From assembly GCF_027912495.1 (NCBI RefSeq), contig NZ_CP115463.1, positions 186,001 to 250,000 of the forward strand: a stretch of 64,000 nucleotides of DNA, written 5' to 3'. A model generated the notes under the pieces. That model was not told the DNA's origin. It searched no databases and saw only the letters and a list, made by a program, of their open reading frames with translations. Positions 1 to 9,513 of this stretch are shown in pieces; the stretch's first letter is position 1; each line of letters begins with the position of its first letter. Made by a program: the position numbers and the translations under genes. The DNA is from Caulobacter sp. NIBR1757. Lineage in GTDB: Bacteria > Pseudomonadota > Alphaproteobacteria > Caulobacterales > Caulobacteraceae.

Positions 1-555
1 CCGCCGACCGATCCGGAGCAGACACGGCTGGCCGCGTCACGCGACGTCGTCTTCGGCTGGGCCGCCGAGCGGCTGGTTCGAAAGCAGGCCGCCGTCGGCC
101 AGCCCGCCTACCTGTACTATTTCGACCATGACTATCCGGCCGCGGCGGCCGCCGACATGAGGGCCTTCCATGCCGGCGAAGTTCCGTTCGTCTTCGGAAC
201 CTTCGGCGGCGTTCCGGCCGGGTGGCCAGCCATTCCGGACACCGCCGAGCATCGACTGATCTCCGACGCGATGCTGGACTACTGGACGAGCTTCGCCCGC
301 AACGGCCGGCCGGTCGCCGAGAACGGTCCGGACTGGGAGGCGTTCGGGACGAACCGGGCCTATGTCACCTTCGGCAAGGCGCCGGTGCTGTCGCGGCAAT
401 TCATGCCCGGCATGTACGAACTGCACGAGCAGGTCATGTGCCGGCGCCGCCAGGGTGGGCAATCCTGGAACTGGCGCTCGGGCAGCCTCGCGCCGGTGCT
501 GCCCCCATCATCGGCGGCCTGCATGGCGCCGTACCCGGCGCCCGCCGTGAATTGA
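1..555 (+). CDS. Type B carboxylesterase, C-terminal part (cut by window edge)
   Basis: Frame 1 is open from the first base and gives 184 residues; the start lies outside the window. [11 protein letters not shown] around visible residues 56-66 matches the catalytic histidine segment of type B carboxylesterases (alpha/beta hydrolases), and the following [18 protein letters not shown] is the usual helix near their C-terminus. The GESAGG nucleophile motif and any signal peptide would be upstream. The family hydrolyses carboxylic esters and is often exported. The substrate cannot be read from this fragment. The last 40 residues are low-complexity and poorly conserved in type. It converges with hemC, 22 bases away. 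Confidence 0.8.
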   Translation, partial: PPTDPEQTRLAASRDVVFGWAAERLVRKQAAVGQPAYLYYFDHDYPAAAAADMRAFHAGEVPFVFGTFGGVPAGWPAIPDTAEHRLISDAMLDYWTSFARNGRPVAENGPDWEAFGTNRAYVTFGKAPVLSRQFMPGMYELHEQVMCRRRQGGQSWNWRSGSLAPVLPPSSAACMAPYPAPAVN

Positions 556-577
556 CAGGGTCGACGGGCCGCGGACG

Positions 578-1531
578 CTAGTCGTGCAGCACGATGGCGT
601 CGCCGCCCTCCAGCCGCACCGCGTCGCCCAGCTCGCGCCCCAGGGCCCGGGCCGCCGCCTCGGCGCCGTCCTCCGGCAGCATGATGCCGCCTTCCTTGCG
701 GAAGCGCCGGGTGCCGTCTGGCGTCAGGGCCTCGACGATCAGGGTCAGGTGGCCTTCGTTGAGCAGGGCATGCGCCCCGATCGCCGTGCGGCAGCTGCCT
801 TCGAGGGCGGCCAGGGCGCCGCGTTCGGCGGCGACGGTGATGACGGTGTCGAGGTCGCAGACGGCGGCCAGCCAGTCGGCGTGGATGTCGGCCTCGCGGG
901 TCTGGATGGCCAGGGCGCCTTGGCCGGGGGCCGGCGGGTTGGCGACGGGGTCGAGGAAGCTCTTGACCACACTGCCCAGGCCGAGGCGGTTGAGACCGGA
1001 GGCGGCCAGCAGGATGGCGTCGGCCTCGCCCTGGGCCAGCTTGGCCAGGCGGGTGTCGACGTTGCCGCGCAGCATGATGATCTCGAGGTCCGGCCGGGCG
1101 GCCAGGCACTGGGCGGCGCGGCGCAGGGAGGCGGTGCCGAGGCGGGCGCCGTGCGGCAGGTCTTCCAGCGTTTCCCACTGTTCGCTGATGAAGGCGTCGC
1201 GGGGATCCTCACGCTCGGGGATGGCGGCGATGGCCAGGCCCGGCGGCATCTCGGCCGGGACGTCCTTCATCGAGTGGACGGCGGCGTCGATGCGGCCGTC
1301 GAGCAGGGCCTCCTCGATCTCCTTGGTGAACAGGGCCTTGCCGCCGACCTCAAGCAGGCGGCGGTCCTGGATGCGGTCTCCGGTGGTGGTGATCCGCACC
1401 AGGGGGGCGATCTCGTCGGCCCGGTCGGGGGCGCCGAGGGCGGTGGCGATGCGCAGCTGCATCATGCGGGACTGGGCCAGCGCCAGCTTGGAGGCGCGGG
1501 TGCCGATCCGGACGACAGGTTGCGGCGACAT
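578..1531 (-). CDS. hemC: Porphobilinogen deaminase (hydroxymethylbilane synthase)
   Basis: 317 residues, normal for the family. The enzyme joins four porphobilinogen units into hydroxymethylbilane in tetrapyrrole biosynthesis (cytosol). [11 protein letters not shown] at residues 11-21 is the N-terminal signature, VHSMKDVP near residue 90 carries the catalytic aspartate, and [10 protein letters not shown] near residue 247 carries the cysteine that binds the dipyrromethane cofactor. The start at 1531 ([10 protein letters not shown]) is chosen because the 22 codons upstream in frame are unlike the family. It is divergent from tsaD with a short gap, as seen in many alphaproteobacteria. Confidence 0.96.
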   Translation of the reverse strand: MSPQPVVRIGTRASKLALAQSRMMQLRIATALGAPDRADEIAPLVRITTTGDRIQDRRLLEVGGKALFTKEIEEALLDGRIDAAVHSMKDVPAEMPPGLAIAAIPEREDPRDAFISEQWETLEDLPHGARLGTASLRRAAQCLAARPDLEIIMLRGNVDTRLAKLAQGEADAILLAASGLNRLGLGSVVKSFLDPVANPPAPGQGALAIQTREADIHADWLAAVCDLDTVITVAAERGALAALEGSCRTAIGAHALLNEGHLTLIVEALTPDGTRRFRKEGGIMLPEDGAEAAARALGRELGDAVRLEGGDAIVLHD

Positions 1532-1604
1532 GGCGGGAGGTCTACCTCGGGCGTTCAACAATGGACGGCTGCTACAGGAGCGGCCCGGGAACCGCAATTA
1601 AGTG

Positions 1605-2690
1605 ATGTCCGCACAGACCGTTCTCGGCCTCGAAACCAGTTGCGACGAGACCGCCGCCTCGGTGGTGCGGCTGCATGCCGACGGGCGCAGCGAGGTGCTG
1701 TCATCGGTGATCGCCAGCCAGATCGCCGAGCATGCGCCGTTCGGCGGGGTGGTGCCGGAAATCGCCGCCCGGGCCCATGTCGAAAGCATCGACGGCATCG
1801 CGGGCCGGGCCATGGCCGAGGCGGGGGTGGGCTATGGCGACCTCAGCGGCGTCGCCGCCACGGCCGGGCCGGGGCTGGTCGGCGGGGTGATGGTGGGGCT
1901 GTCGTTCGGCAAGGCGGTGGCTTTGGCGCGCAATCTGCCGCTGGTGGCGGTCAACCATCTGGAGGGCCATGCGGTGTCGGCGCGGCTGGGGGCCGACATC
2001 CCCTATCCCTTCCTGCTGCTGCTGGTCAGCGGCGGCCACTGCCAGCTCTTGGAGGTCGAGGGGGTGGGGGCCTGCCGGCGGCTGGGCTCGACCATCGACG
2101 ACGCGGCCGGCGAGGCCTTCGACAAGATCGCCAAGGCCATGGGCCTGCCCTATCCCGGCGGGCCGGCGCTGGAAAAGCTGGCGGAAGGGGGCGATGCGAA
2201 GCGGTTTGTGCTGCCGCGCTCGCTGCTCGGGCGGGACGATTGCGACCTCTCCTTCTCCGGCCTGAAGACGGCGGCCGCCCGCATGGCCGAGAAGGTCACC
2301 GCGCCGGAGGATCAGCGCGATCTGGCCGCCAGCGTGCAGGAGGCCATCGCCCGGCAGCTGACCGAGCGGTCGGAGCGGGCGATGAAGGCCTATGCCGGAC
2401 GGCATGTGGAGGGCCTGCGCTTCGTCGTCGCCGGCGGGGTGGCGGCCAACCGGCACGTCCGGGCGCGGCTGCAGGCGGCGGCGGAGGCGCATGGCTTCAG
2501 CTTCACGGCGCCGCCGCTGGCCTATTGCACCGACAATGCGGCGATGATCGCCCTGGCCGGGGCGGAGCGGCTTCAGCTGGGGATGAGCGATGGCCTCGAC
2601 GCCGTCGCCCGGCCGCGCTGGCCGCTGGATCAGGCGGCGGCGTCTTCCAACCCCATGCATGTTCCAGGACGCAAAGGCGCCAAAGCATGA
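1605..2690 (+). CDS. tsaD: tRNA N6-adenosine threonylcarbamoyltransferase TsaD
   Basis: 361 residues. TsaD transfers the threonylcarbamoyl group to A37 of ANN-decoding tRNAs with TsaB and Tsa[14 protein letters not shown] at the N-terminus and [12 protein letters not shown] near residue 110 (metal-binding histidines) are family signatures; [14 protein letters not shown] and [13 protein letters not shown] near the C-terminus complete the ASKHA-type fold. GTG at 1602 directly precedes ATG 1605; ATG is preferred. The stop overlaps the start of gpsA by 4 bases (ATGA), so the two are translationally coupled. Confidence 0.96.
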   Translation: MSAQTVLGLETSCDETAASVVRLHADGRSEVLSSVIASQIAEHAPFGGVVPEIAARAHVESIDGIAGRAMAEAGVGYGDLSGVAATAGPGLVGGVMVGLSFGKAVALARNLPLVAVNHLEGHAVSARLGADIPYPFLLLLVSGGHCQLLEVEGVGACRRLGSTIDDAAGEAFDKIAKAMGLPYPGGPALEKLAEGGDAKRFVLPRSLLGRDDCDLSFSGLKTAAARMAEKVTAPEDQRDLAASVQEAIARQLTERSERAMKAYAGRHVEGLRFVVAGGVAANRHVRARLQAAAEAHGFSFTAPPLAYCTDNAAMIALAGAERLQLGMSDGLDAVARPRWPLDQAAASSNPMHVPGRKGAKA

Positions 2691-3676
2691 AGCGAGCAGC
2701 GGTGATCGGCGGCGGGGCCTGGGGCACCGCATTGGCCCAGGTGGCGGCGCGGGCGGGTCTTGAGGTCTGTCTGCAGATCCGCGAGGCCGAGGCGGTGCGG
2801 CAGATCCGCGAGACGCGCGAGAACGCCCTGTTTTTACCCGGGGTAAAACTCGACGAGGCCATTTCCGCCACCCAGGACATGGCCGACCTGGCCGGCGCCG
2901 ACCTGGTGCTGGCCGTGGCCCCGGCCCAGTTCCTGCGCTCGGCGCTGACCGAGTTCGCGCCCCATGCGCGGCCCGGCCTGCCGGTCCTGCTGTGCAGCAA
3001 GGGGGTCGAGCAGGGCTCGCTGAAGCTGATGACCCAGGTGCTGGCCGAGACCCTGCCGGACTGTTCGCCGGCCGTGCTGTCGGGCCCCAGTTTCGCCGGC
3101 GAGGTGTCGCGCGGCCTGCCGACGGCGGTGACCCTCGCCTGCCCGGACGAGGCGCTCGGCAAGCAGCTGGCCGAAGCGCTGGCGACGCCGAGCTTCCGGC
3201 CCTATCTGGCCAGCGACATGATCGGGGCCGAGGCCGGCGGGGCGATCAAGAACGTGCTGGCCATCGCCTGCGGCATCGTCGAGGGCAAGGGCCTGGGCCG
3301 CAGCGCCCACGCCGCCCTGATCACCCGGGGCTTCGCGGAGATGACCCGCATGGCCGTGGCCCTGGGGGCCGACGCCGAGACGGTCGCGGGGCTGTGCGGC
3401 CTGGGCGACCTGGTGCTGACCTGCTCCAGCCCGCAGTCGCGCAACATGAGCGTCGGCCTGGCGCTGGGCGGGGGGATGACGCTGGCCGAGGCGCTGGCCG
3501 GCAAGCTGTCGGTGGCCGAGGGGGTGGCCTCGGCCCCGGCCGTTCGGGCCCTGGCGGCCAGCCAGGGGGTCGAGATGCCGATCTGCGCGGCCGTGGCGGC
3601 GATTCTGGCCGGCGAGGTCGGGGTCGATGAGGCCATCCTCGGCCTGCTGTCGCGGCCGTTGAAGGCGGAACGGTAG
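2687..3676 (+). CDS. gpsA: Glycerol-3-phosphate dehydrogenase [NAD(P)+]
   Basis: 329 residues. It reduces dihydroxyacetone phosphate to sn-glycerol 3-phosphate for phospholipid synthesis. The N-terminal nucleotide-binding loop reads [17 protein letters not shown], and [18 protein letters not shown] near residue 190 holds the catalytic lysine; [19 protein letters not shown] is the conserved C-terminal domain signature. Start overlaps the tsaD stop (ATGA). A family A repeat follows the stop. Confidence 0.96.
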   Translation: MKRAAVIGGGAWGTALAQVAARAGLEVCLQIREAEAVRQIRETRENALFLPGVKLDEAISATQDMADLAGADLVLAVAPAQFLRSALTEFAPHARPGLPVLLCSKGVEQGSLKLMTQVLAETLPDCSPAVLSGPSFAGEVSRGLPTAVTLACPDEALGKQLAEALATPSFRPYLASDMIGAEAGGAIKNVLAIACGIVEGKGLGRSAHAALITRGFAEMTRMAVALGADAETVAGLCGLGDLVLTCSSPQSRNMSVGLALGGGMTLAEALAGKLSVAEGVASAPAVRALAASQGVEMPICAAVAAILAGEVGVDEAILGLLSRPLKAER

Positions 3677-3696
3677 GGCGAGGCGCAAGTATCCAG

Positions 3697-3859
3697 CTCT
3701 CCGCCCTTCGGGCGGAGGACCGCTTTCGAGCCTCCAAGCGAGAAAGCAGGAGGCGGGCCCACCGGCGGTAGAGAGGTTCCTCCTGATGCGGGGTTGCCCC
3801 CCTCCTGCTTTGTCGCTCCCGCTCCAAAGCGGTCCTCCCCCCACTTCGCGGGGGGAGAG
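3697..3859. repeat. Intergenic inverted-end repeat, family A, copy 1
   Basis: The element begins CTCTCCGCCC and ends with a diverged reverse complement (GGGGGGAGAG). The outer ends each form their own small GC hairpin; inside, the arms continue as imperfect reverse complements for about 70 bases (CGCTTTCGAGCC...AAGCAGGAGGCGGG against the opposite arm). It lies between gpsA and the YciI gene. Related copies are at 28148 and 61343. No coding potential is evident. Confidence 0.8.
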
Positions 3860-3897
3860 TGTATAGGAGCGACTCGGCGCAAGTTTTGGAGACCCCC

Positions 3898-4182
3898 ATG
3901 GCCCTGTTCGTCATTTCCTGGCTCGACCGCGAGGGCGGCCTCGCGACCCGACTGGCCACCCGGGAGGCGCACCTGGCCTATGTCGCGGCCCATCCCGGGG
4001 TGGTGAAGCTGGGCGGGCCGTTCCTGAACGGGGACGACATGGCCGGCTCGATGATCATCGTCGAGGCCGCCGATCTCGCCGCCGCCCAGGCCTTCCACGA
4101 CGCCGACCCCTACAAGGCGGCCGGCCTGTTCGAGACCAGCACCGTGCGACCCTGGCGCATCACCATCGGGGGCCTGGCCTGA
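3898..4182 (+). CDS. YciI-family small protein
   Basis: 94 residues, typical for YciI-like proteins, which form a ferredoxin-like dimeric alpha-beta fold; biochemical role generally unknown. REAHLAYVAAHPGVVKLGGPF followed by SMIIVEAADLAAAQAFHDADPYKAAGLFE is the family pattern, with the conserved histidine in REAHL and the Asp-Pro-Tyr segment. ATG 3898 is chosen because the upstream in-frame extension runs into family A repeat DNA. It appears translationally coupled to the following Rieske gene, whose first plausible codon overlaps this stop. Confidence 0.85.
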   Translation: MALFVISWLDREGGLATRLATREAHLAYVAAHPGVVKLGGPFLNGDDMAGSMIIVEAADLAAAQAFHDADPYKAAGLFETSTVRPWRITIGGLA

Positions 4183-4526
4183 ATCCCGCCCGTCCCGCGC
4201 CCGGCACGCCGCTCTGCCCGCTGGAGGGCATCGACGAGCCCGGGGCGAAGGGTTTCCGGTTTCGGGAGGGCGACGCCCTGTTCGCCGGCTTCGTGGTCCG
4301 CAAGGCGGGCCGTATCCACGGCTATGTCGATGTCTGCCCGCACGCCGGCTGGCCGCTGGCGATCATGGACAACTACCTGACCCGCCAGAAGGACCGGCTG
4401 CTCTGCGCCGGCCACGGGGCCCTGTTCCGTATCGAGGACGGACACTGCACCTCGGGCCCGTGCGCCGGCCAGGCGCTGGAGGCCTGGCCGGTCACGGTCC
4501 GCGAGGGCGTCATCGTCACGGCGTGA
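4179..4526 (+). CDS. Rieske [2Fe-2S] ferredoxin-type protein, non-canonical start
   Basis: About 115 residues from a proposed CTG at 4179. Cys-Pro-His-Ala-Gly-Trp-Pro-Leu and Cys-Ala-Gly-His-Gly-Ala-Leu-Phe are the two Rieske cluster loops (Cys-X-His and Cys-X2-His), so a 2Fe-2S centre is expected. The family-like sequence begins by GTPLCPLEGIDEPGAKGFRF, well before the first GTG at 4293, which would remove about 38 residues of the first beta strands. No ATG, GTG or TTG occurs in frame between 4083 and 4292. A CTG overlapping the YciI TGA is the likeliest start by coupling. The partner oxidoreductase is unknown; it could be a stand-alone ferredoxin. Confidence 0.75.
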   Translation: MNPARPAPGTPLCPLEGIDEPGAKGFRFREGDALFAGFVVRKAGRIHGYVDVCPHAGWPLAIMDNYLTRQKDRLLCAGHGALFRIEDGHCTSGPCAGQALEAWPVTVREGVIVTA

Positions 4527-4529
4527 CGA

Positions 4530-4844
4530 CTATTTCTTTTCGGGCGTGACGCTGTCGGCCGCCTGCTGGGCGGCGCTGGAGACGCCATCGGCGGCCTTGC
4601 CGGCGGCCTGCGAGACGTTGGCCGCCGCGTCGGTGACCGCCTCGGTGCGGACGGCGTCGTTGTTGCTCTGGTTCATCAGGAAGAAGGCGACGATGGCGAC
4701 CAGCGCCAGCACGCCGATGCCGATGAGGATGCCGCCCATGCCGCCGCCGCGGCGTTCGACGTAGACCGGGGTCGCGGCGCCGTCGCGGGTGACTTCCCGC
4801 TCGGTGGTGACGCCGTCGGTGCGCTCAACTACGCGTTCGACCAT
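4530..4844 (-). CDS. Small single-pass membrane protein, unknown function
   Basis: 104 residues. A charged N-terminus (MVERVVERTDGVTTEREVTRDG) is followed by a glycine-rich turn, one membrane segment around residues 40-57 (GILIGIGVLALVAIVAFFLM), and an Ala/Ser-rich amphipathic tail ending TPEKK. ATG 4844 has AGGG nine bases upstream; an upstream TTG is possible but less well placed. It converges with the Rieske gene with only 3 bases between stops. I do not recognise a named family. Confidence 0.6.
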   Translation of the reverse strand: MVERVVERTDGVTTEREVTRDGAATPVYVERRGGGMGGILIGIGVLALVAIVAFFLMNQSNNDAVRTEAVTDAAANVSQAAGKAADGVSSAAQQAADSVTPEKK

Positions 4845-4924
4845 GACTAAATTCCCTGTGTTCAAGTCCCAGCCGCTGACAACGGCGGGCTTGGTCCAGG
4901 GTTCCGGTCAGGGCTTGAAACGAC

Positions 4925-4950
4925 AAAGGGCGGCCCGAAGGCCGCCCTTT
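4925..4950 (-). terminator. Terminator hairpin after tRNA-Gly
   Basis: Near-perfect stem AAAGGGCGGC / GCCGCCCTTT with a short CCGAAG loop, directly 3' of the tRNA-Gly on the minus strand, followed by a T-rich stretch (CTTTGTCGTTT). It probably ends the tRNA transcript. Confidence 0.7.
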
Positions 4951-4965
4951 GCGAAGTCTCGAAAA

Positions 4966-5040
4966 TGGAGCGGGCGAAGAGATTCGAACTCTCGACCCCA
5001 ACCTTGGCAAGGTTGTGCTCTACCACTGAGCTACGCCCGC
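4966..5040 (-). tRNA. tRNA-Gly (GCC anticodon)
   Basis: Minus-strand cloverleaf of 75 nt: acceptor GCGGGCG pairs with CGCCCGC, D-loop GTAGCTCAGTGGTAGAGC, anticodon arm AACCTTGCCAAGGTT with GCC anticodon, T-arm GAGTTCGAATCTC, and an encoded 3' CCA. Reads GGC glycine codons, frequent in this GC-rich genome. Confidence 0.97.
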
Positions 5041-5137
5041 CTCCAGGGCCGCTTGCGCCGCCCGAATTCGAGAGCGCGGCTTATGGCAGAGGGTGGAAAT
5101 CTTTGCAAGCGGCGCCCGGTAAAGAATCTTCGCCTTC

Positions 5138-5908
5138 TCAGAAACCCATTTTCGGAGCCTTCAGCCGCCGCTTGTTGACGTGCTTGGTCGGGGCCGCGCC
5201 GACCTCCTCGGGGATCTCGCCGCGGAAGTAGAACCGCTGCCAGGCCTCGCGCATGGTCTCGGGGTCCTGCTTGGCCAGCTTGGCGTTGAATTCCGAGCGC
5301 GACTTGTACCAGGCCTCGTACTGGTCCCGCAGGTCGGGGTTCTTGTTGAGGCTCTTGGTCAGCGGCTGGGTGACCTGCAGGGCGCTGTCGTTCATCAGGG
5401 TGATGAAGCAGAAGGGCTCGCCCTTCTCGAAGCGGATGCGGCCGGGCCGCGTGAACATCCAGTTCATGGTGAAGGGGAAGGGCAGCCAGTCGGTCTCGAC
5501 GAGACCAGTCAGCGGCTGCACTCCGTCCTTGATGTGGTTGGGCGGGCCGGCGCACCACATCGACCAGCCGGGCGGGGTGCGGAACAGATAGCCGGTGTGG
5601 AAGGTGATGATGCCGCGCGAGAAGTGGCTCTTGACCAAGTCATGGAAGCCGGGGTGCTGCTGGTCGGGGGTGAAGGTGATGCAGTCCTGGTGGGCGCCGC
5701 CGTTCCACTCGGCCGTGAAGCCGACCGGGTTGAGGATTTCCCAGCCGGTGGTGTTGGCCATGGTCAGCGGCAGGCAGCGGTAGGGATGACGCTCGGCGAA
5801 GGCGTCCATCCAGGCCCGTTGCGGGCGGCCGGGCACGATGTCCGGCGGCCGCTCGTTGGTCGGATAGCATTCCAGGATCAGGGGCGGCTTGATCAGGTCT
5901 TCGCTCAT
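5138..5908 (-). CDS. DUF6065 family protein
   Basis: 256 residues. The sequence opens MSEDLIKPPLILECYPTNE and continues with the segment WEILNPVGFTAEWNGG and repeated aromatic/proline-rich stretches (FHTGYLFRTPPGWSMWCAGPPN), the pattern of the DUF6065 family, whose function is unknown. ATG 5908 is chosen over an upstream in-frame start because the 18 preceding codons are not family-like. No signal peptide or membrane segment is seen. Two Trp-rich patches suggest a small-molecule or sugar binding surface, but that is only inference. Confidence 0.7.
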   Translation of the reverse strand: MSEDLIKPPLILECYPTNERPPDIVPGRPQRAWMDAFAERHPYRCLPLTMANTTGWEILNPVGFTAEWNGGAHQDCITFTPDQQHPGFHDLVKSHFSRGIITFHTGYLFRTPPGWSMWCAGPPNHIKDGVQPLTGLVETDWLPFPFTMNWMFTRPGRIRFEKGEPFCFITLMNDSALQVTQPLTKSLNKNPDLRDQYEAWYKSRSEFNAKLAKQDPETMREAWQRFYFRGEIPEEVGAAPTKHVNKRRLKAPKMGF

Positions 5909-6102
5909 GCAACTATCCTCTCGCGCTCCCTCCGGGATTTCGCAAGAGGCGGCGCGATGCAATGGCCTGCATCGGCCCCGGGGAAGCCTTCTGGGGGCGG
6001 CGCCTTGGTTGCGGCGAATTCCGGCGCCAGACTGGACCTGACCGGCGGAAATCGGCGATAGAAAAGCCCCTCCGCCAGATGCCAGGGCCCAAAAGGACTG
6101 CG

Positions 6103-7362
6103 ATGACGCCCGCCGACACGCCAGAAGACCAGGGCGACCAGACCCCGACCCAGATTCCGCAAACGGAGACCCCGCAAACGGAGACCCCGCAGACGGAGAC
6201 GCCGAAGGCCGAGGCGCCGCCGGTCGCGTCCCCGACTGTCCCCGAGAGCGATCGCGCGCCCGGCAGTTGGGCCCGTTCGCGCGGCGTTTCGCTGACCATG
6301 GGGCCGCTGCCCAAGGCCCCGCCGCCCAAGCCCCGGCCGCACATGCAGACCAGCAGCGTGCCCAGCATGGCGCCGCCGACCTTGCGCCCCGCGCCCGAAC
6401 CCGCCGCGCCGCCGCCGCCGGAGCCGCCGCGCCCGAGCAGCATCCTGACCGGCTCGGCCATCCCCAACGCCCGTCCCTGGACGCCCAGCAAGCCGACCGG
6501 GGTCATTCCCACCGCCGGCCCCATCTCCCTGGACCGCGAGCTCGACCCGGCCGCCCTGCGGGCCCTGGGCCTGGCCGGCCGTCCGCAGCCGGTTCAGAAC
6601 CCTCGCCCGGCCTTCAAGGCCATGCCGGCCGCTTCGCCGCTGTCCTCGCCCGAGCCCGAGGTTCCGGCCCCGCGTCCGACGCCCCGGCCGCGTCCGGCCC
6701 CCGCCCCGGCCCCGGCCCCCGAACGCATGGTGCGCGGCCCGGCCGCGCCGATCCCGGTCGCCGAGGAGGCGCCCGCCGCCCCCGCGGCGACGCCTGAACC
6801 GGTCCGCCGTCCGCCGCCCGAGCCGGTCGCCGCCCAGCCCGAGGCGGCCTTCATGCCGGCCCGCCCGGCGCCCGCCAAAAGGAAGTCCGGACCCGGCATC
6901 CTGCCGCTGGCCGCCGGCGGCCTGGTCCTGCTGGCCATCGGGGTGTTCGTCGTCGGTCTGTTGCTGCGCAAGGATCCCGACGCGCCGCAGGTCGTGCCGG
7001 CCCCGGTCCCGCAGACCGCGCCGGAAAGCCAGGCGCCGGTGACGCCCGAGCCTGCTCCAGCCCCGGCCCCGACCGACCTGAGTCCGGCCCCGGCGCCCAC
7101 CCCGACGCCGCAGGCGCCCGCGCCCAAGGCCACGGCGCCCAAGACCGCCGCGCCGGCTCCGAAAGCGGCCAGCCAGCCGGCCCCGAAAGCCGCCGCCCCG
7201 ACCCCGGTTGTGCAAACCCCGCCGGCCGTGGTCGCCCCGCCGCCGCTGCCCGTGCCCGAGCCGCCGGCCGCCAGGCCGGCCGCGCCGCCGCCGCCGGCCG
7301 CCAAACGTCCGCCGGCCGATCCCGACGCGCCGCTCTCGACCCGCGATCCCGGCGGCCGCTAG
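6103..7362 (+). CDS. Pro/Ala-rich single-pass membrane protein, unknown function
   Basis: 419 residues, about a third proline plus alanine. Residues 14-35 hold a short tandem of QTETP units; a long disordered cytoplasmic region follows, with a more ordered island ([20 protein letters not shown] and [14 protein letters not shown]). One membrane segment lies at about 265-289 ([20 protein letters not shown]), followed by a second Pro/Ala-rich tail. There is no SPOR or TonB domain that I can identify, although the shape resembles TonB-like or polar-organiser linker proteins. ATG 6103 has AGGA five bases upstream. The proX-like gene begins 2 bases after its stop. Confidence 0.7.
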   Translation: MTPADTPEDQGDQTPTQIPQTETPQTETPQTETPKAEAPPVASPTVPESDRAPGSWARSRGVSLTMGPLPKAPPPKPRPHMQTSSVPSMAPPTLRPAPEPAAPPPPEPPRPSSILTGSAIPNARPWTPSKPTGVIPTAGPISLDRELDPAALRALGLAGRPQPVQNPRPAFKAMPAASPLSSPEPEVPAPRPTPRPRPAPAPAPAPERMVRGPAAPIPVAEEAPAAPAATPEPVRRPPPEPVAAQPEAAFMPARPAPAKRKSGPGILPLAAGGLVLLAIGVFVVGLLLRKDPDAPQVVPAPVPQTAPESQAPVTPEPAPAPAPTDLSPAPAPTPTPQAPAPKATAPKTAAPAPKAASQPAPKAAAPTPVVQTPPAVVAPPPLPVPEPPAARPAAPPPPAAKRPPADPDAPLSTRDPGGR

Positions 7363-7364
7363 GG

Positions 7365-7874
7365 ATGCGGAGCAAGGCTGAGCTGCTGGCCTTCCTCGAT
7401 GGCCTCGGCATCGCGCACACCACGATCGATCATCCGGCCGTCTTCCGGGTCGGCGAGGGCGACGACGTCAAGGCGGGCCTGCCCGGCGGCCATACCAAGA
7501 ACCTGTTCCTCAAGGACGCCAAGGGCCGGCTGTGGCTGATTTCGGCGCTGGGCGAGACGCGGATCGACCTGAAGCGGCTGCATCCGGTCATCGGCTCGGC
7601 GCGGCTGTCGTTCGGCCCAGCCGAGCTGATGGAAGAGACCCTTGGGGTCGTTCCGGGCTCGGTGACCGCCTTCGCCCTGGCCAATGACCCTGAGCACAGG
7701 GTGACCTTCGTCCTCGACGCGGCGCTGGCGCGATGCGACCCGGTCAACTTCCACCCGCTGACCAACACCGCCACTACCGGGGTCAGCCAGGCCGATTTCC
7801 GGCGGTTCCTGACGGCGCTGGGGCGGGAGCCGATCATCGTCGATTTCGCCGAATTGAAGCGGATCGACGCCTGA
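7365..7874 (+). CDS. YbaK/ProX-type aminoacyl-tRNA deacylase
   Basis: 169 residues. The family hydrolyses mischarged tRNA (for example Ala-tRNAPro or Cys-tRNAPro) in trans. [37 protein letters not shown] is the ProXp core with the conserved lysine in [35 protein letters not shown] is the C-terminal signature with the conserved NFHPLTN segment. Starts 2 bases after the preceding stop, so probably the same transcript. ProXp-ala specificity is likely but not settled by sequence alone. Confidence 0.88.
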   Translation: MRSKAELLAFLDGLGIAHTTIDHPAVFRVGEGDDVKAGLPGGHTKNLFLKDAKGRLWLISALGETRIDLKRLHPVIGSARLSFGPAELMEETLGVVPGSVTAFALANDPEHRVTFVLDAALARCDPVNFHPLTNTATTGVSQADFRRFLTALGREPIIVDFAELKRIDA

Positions 7875-7938
7875 CTGCGTTGAACAGGCGCATTCCAGCG
7901 ACCATGTTGCACGCCAGACGCTTACCTATGGACCCCGC

Positions 7939-8838
7939 ATGACCCTTATCGGCGAAACCACCCCGGCCCCTTCGAAGGACGACCTGATCAAGGAAGGCTC
8001 CGACGCCGGCTTCATGGCCGATGTCATCGAGGCCTCGAAGGTCCAGCCGGTGATCGTCGACTTCTGGGCCACCTGGTGCGGGCCCTGCAAACAGCTGACC
8101 CCGGTGATCGAGAAGGTCGTCGCCTCGATGGGCGGGGCGGTAAAACTGGTCAAGATCGACGTCGACAAGAACCCGGCCTACGCGGGCCAGCTGCGGGTGC
8201 AGTCGATCCCGACCGTCTATGCCTTCGTGAACGGCCAGCCGGTCGATGGCTTCCAGGGCGCGCTGCCGGAAAGCCAGGTCCGCCAGTTCATCGAACGGGT
8301 GGCCGGTCCCCCGCCGGCCAATGCCATCGACGAGGTCCTGGCCCTGGCAAAAGAGTCGGTCGAGCTCGGCGACGTCGGCGGCGCCGCCCAGGCCTATGCC
8401 CAGGCGCTGCAGATGGACCCGGCCAATGTGAAGGCCATCGGCGGCCTGGCCCGCATCTATGTCGCCCAGGGCGACCTGGAGCAGGCGGCCGAGATCGCCG
8501 CCCTCGCCCCGGAGGGCGCCAAGGATGCCGACCTCGAGGCCGTCCGCGCCAGCCTGACCCTGGCCGCCAATGCCACCAGCGAAACCGCGCCGCTGGAAGC
8601 CGCCGTCGCCGCCGACCCGAACGACCACCAGGCCCGGTTCGACCTGGCCGGGGCCTATGCCGGCCAGGGCCGCCACGAGGAGGCCGCCAATCTCCTCCTG
8701 GACATCATTGCCGCCGACCGGACCTGGAACGACGAGGCGGCCCGCAAGCAGCTTCTGGTGGTCTTCGAGGCCGCCGGGCATACATCGGATGTGACCAGGG
8801 CCGGCCGTCGGAGGCTGTCGTCCATCCTGTTCAGCTAG
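7939..8838 (+). CDS. cnoX: Thioredoxin-TPR co-chaperone (CnoX/YbbN-like)
   Basis: 299 residues: thioredoxin domain (about 20-115) followed by a TPR-like alpha-helical region with QAYAQALQMDPANVKAIGGLARIYVAQGD at about 150-180. The family binds unfolding proteins during oxidative stress and hands them to GroEL or DnaK. The active site is an intact WCGPC (Cys47 and Cys50), unlike E. coli YbbN where the first cysteine is replaced, so redox activity is expected here. It sits with a tRNA-editing enzyme, a Lon N-domain protein and Trm112, a protein quality-control neighbourhood. Confidence 0.88.
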   Translation: MTLIGETTPAPSKDDLIKEGSDAGFMADVIEASKVQPVIVDFWATWCGPCKQLTPVIEKVVASMGGAVKLVKIDVDKNPAYAGQLRVQSIPTVYAFVNGQPVDGFQGALPESQVRQFIERVAGPPPANAIDEVLALAKESVELGDVGGAAQAYAQALQMDPANVKAIGGLARIYVAQGDLEQAAEIAALAPEGAKDADLEAVRASLTLAANATSETAPLEAAVAADPNDHQARFDLAGAYAGQGRHEEAANLLLDIIAADRTWNDEAARKQLLVVFEAAGHTSDVTRAGRRRLSSILFS

Positions 8839-8850
8839 GAGTTCTGTTTC

Positions 8851-9504
8851 ATGGTCACGGGCTATCGCAAGATCGACGACCTGCCCCAGGCCATTCCGGT
8901 CTTTCCGCTCGACGGCGCGGTCGTGCTGCCGGGCGGCCAGCTGCCGCTGAACATCTTCGAGCCGCGCTACCTCAACATGTTCGACGACGCCATGGGCGGC
9001 GACCGGATGATCGGCATGATCCAGACCAGGGCCGGCGGCGACCGCGAGCGCCCGGCCCTGTCGCCGGTGGGAACGGCCGGCCGGGTCACCGCCTTCGCCG
9101 AGACCGGCGACGGCCGCTACCTGGTCACCCTGACCGGCGTCTGCCGTTTCCGGGTCGTCGAGGAACTGGGGATCATGGCGCCGTATCGCCAGGTCCGCGC
9201 CGACTACGCCCCCTTCATCGGCGACCTGCAGCCGCCGCCCGACTGCGCTATCCAGAAGATCGACTTCCTCGACGCCCTGCGCAGCTATCTCGAACCGCGC
9301 GGCCTGGCCGTCGACTGGGACGCCGCGGGGACGGCGCCGGCCGAGAGCCTGATCGACAGCCTGTCCATGGGCCTGCCCTTCGAGCCGGCCGAGAAGCAGG
9401 CGCTGCTCGAAGCGGTGACCCACGCCGACCGCGCCGAGATCCTCATCGCCTTGCTGCGCATCGGCTCGGTGATCGGGGACGACGACGACACGACGATGCA
9501 GTAG
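8851..9504 (+). CDS. Stand-alone Lon substrate-binding (Lon-N) domain protein
   Basis: 217 residues, essentially one Lon N-terminal domain: IPVFPLDGAVVLPGGQLPLNIFEPRYLNMFDDAM is the characteristic opening, then GTAGRVTAFAETGDGRYLVTLTGVCRFRV. There is no AAA+ or protease domain. The homologous family is widespread in alphaproteobacteria next to cnoX; its role is not well established, perhaps substrate recognition or adaptor work. Begins 12 bases after cnoX. Confidence 0.9.
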   Translation: MVTGYRKIDDLPQAIPVFPLDGAVVLPGGQLPLNIFEPRYLNMFDDAMGGDRMIGMIQTRAGGDRERPALSPVGTAGRVTAFAETGDGRYLVTLTGVCRFRVVEELGIMAPYRQVRADYAPFIGDLQPPPDCAIQKIDFLDALRSYLEPRGLAVDWDAAGTAPAESLIDSLSMGLPFEPAEKQALLEAVTHADRAEILIALLRIGSVIGDDDDTTMQ

Positions 9505-9513
9505 AGGAAGGCC

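Noticed and set aside
584-2686. Open frame upstream of and fused to gpsA
   Set aside because: It is the antisense of hemC and an alternate frame of tsaD; gpsA starts at 2687.
4293-4526. Short Rieske protein starting at GTG 4293
   Set aside because: It would lose the first part of the Rieske fold, while the in-frame upstream residues look like genuine family sequence.
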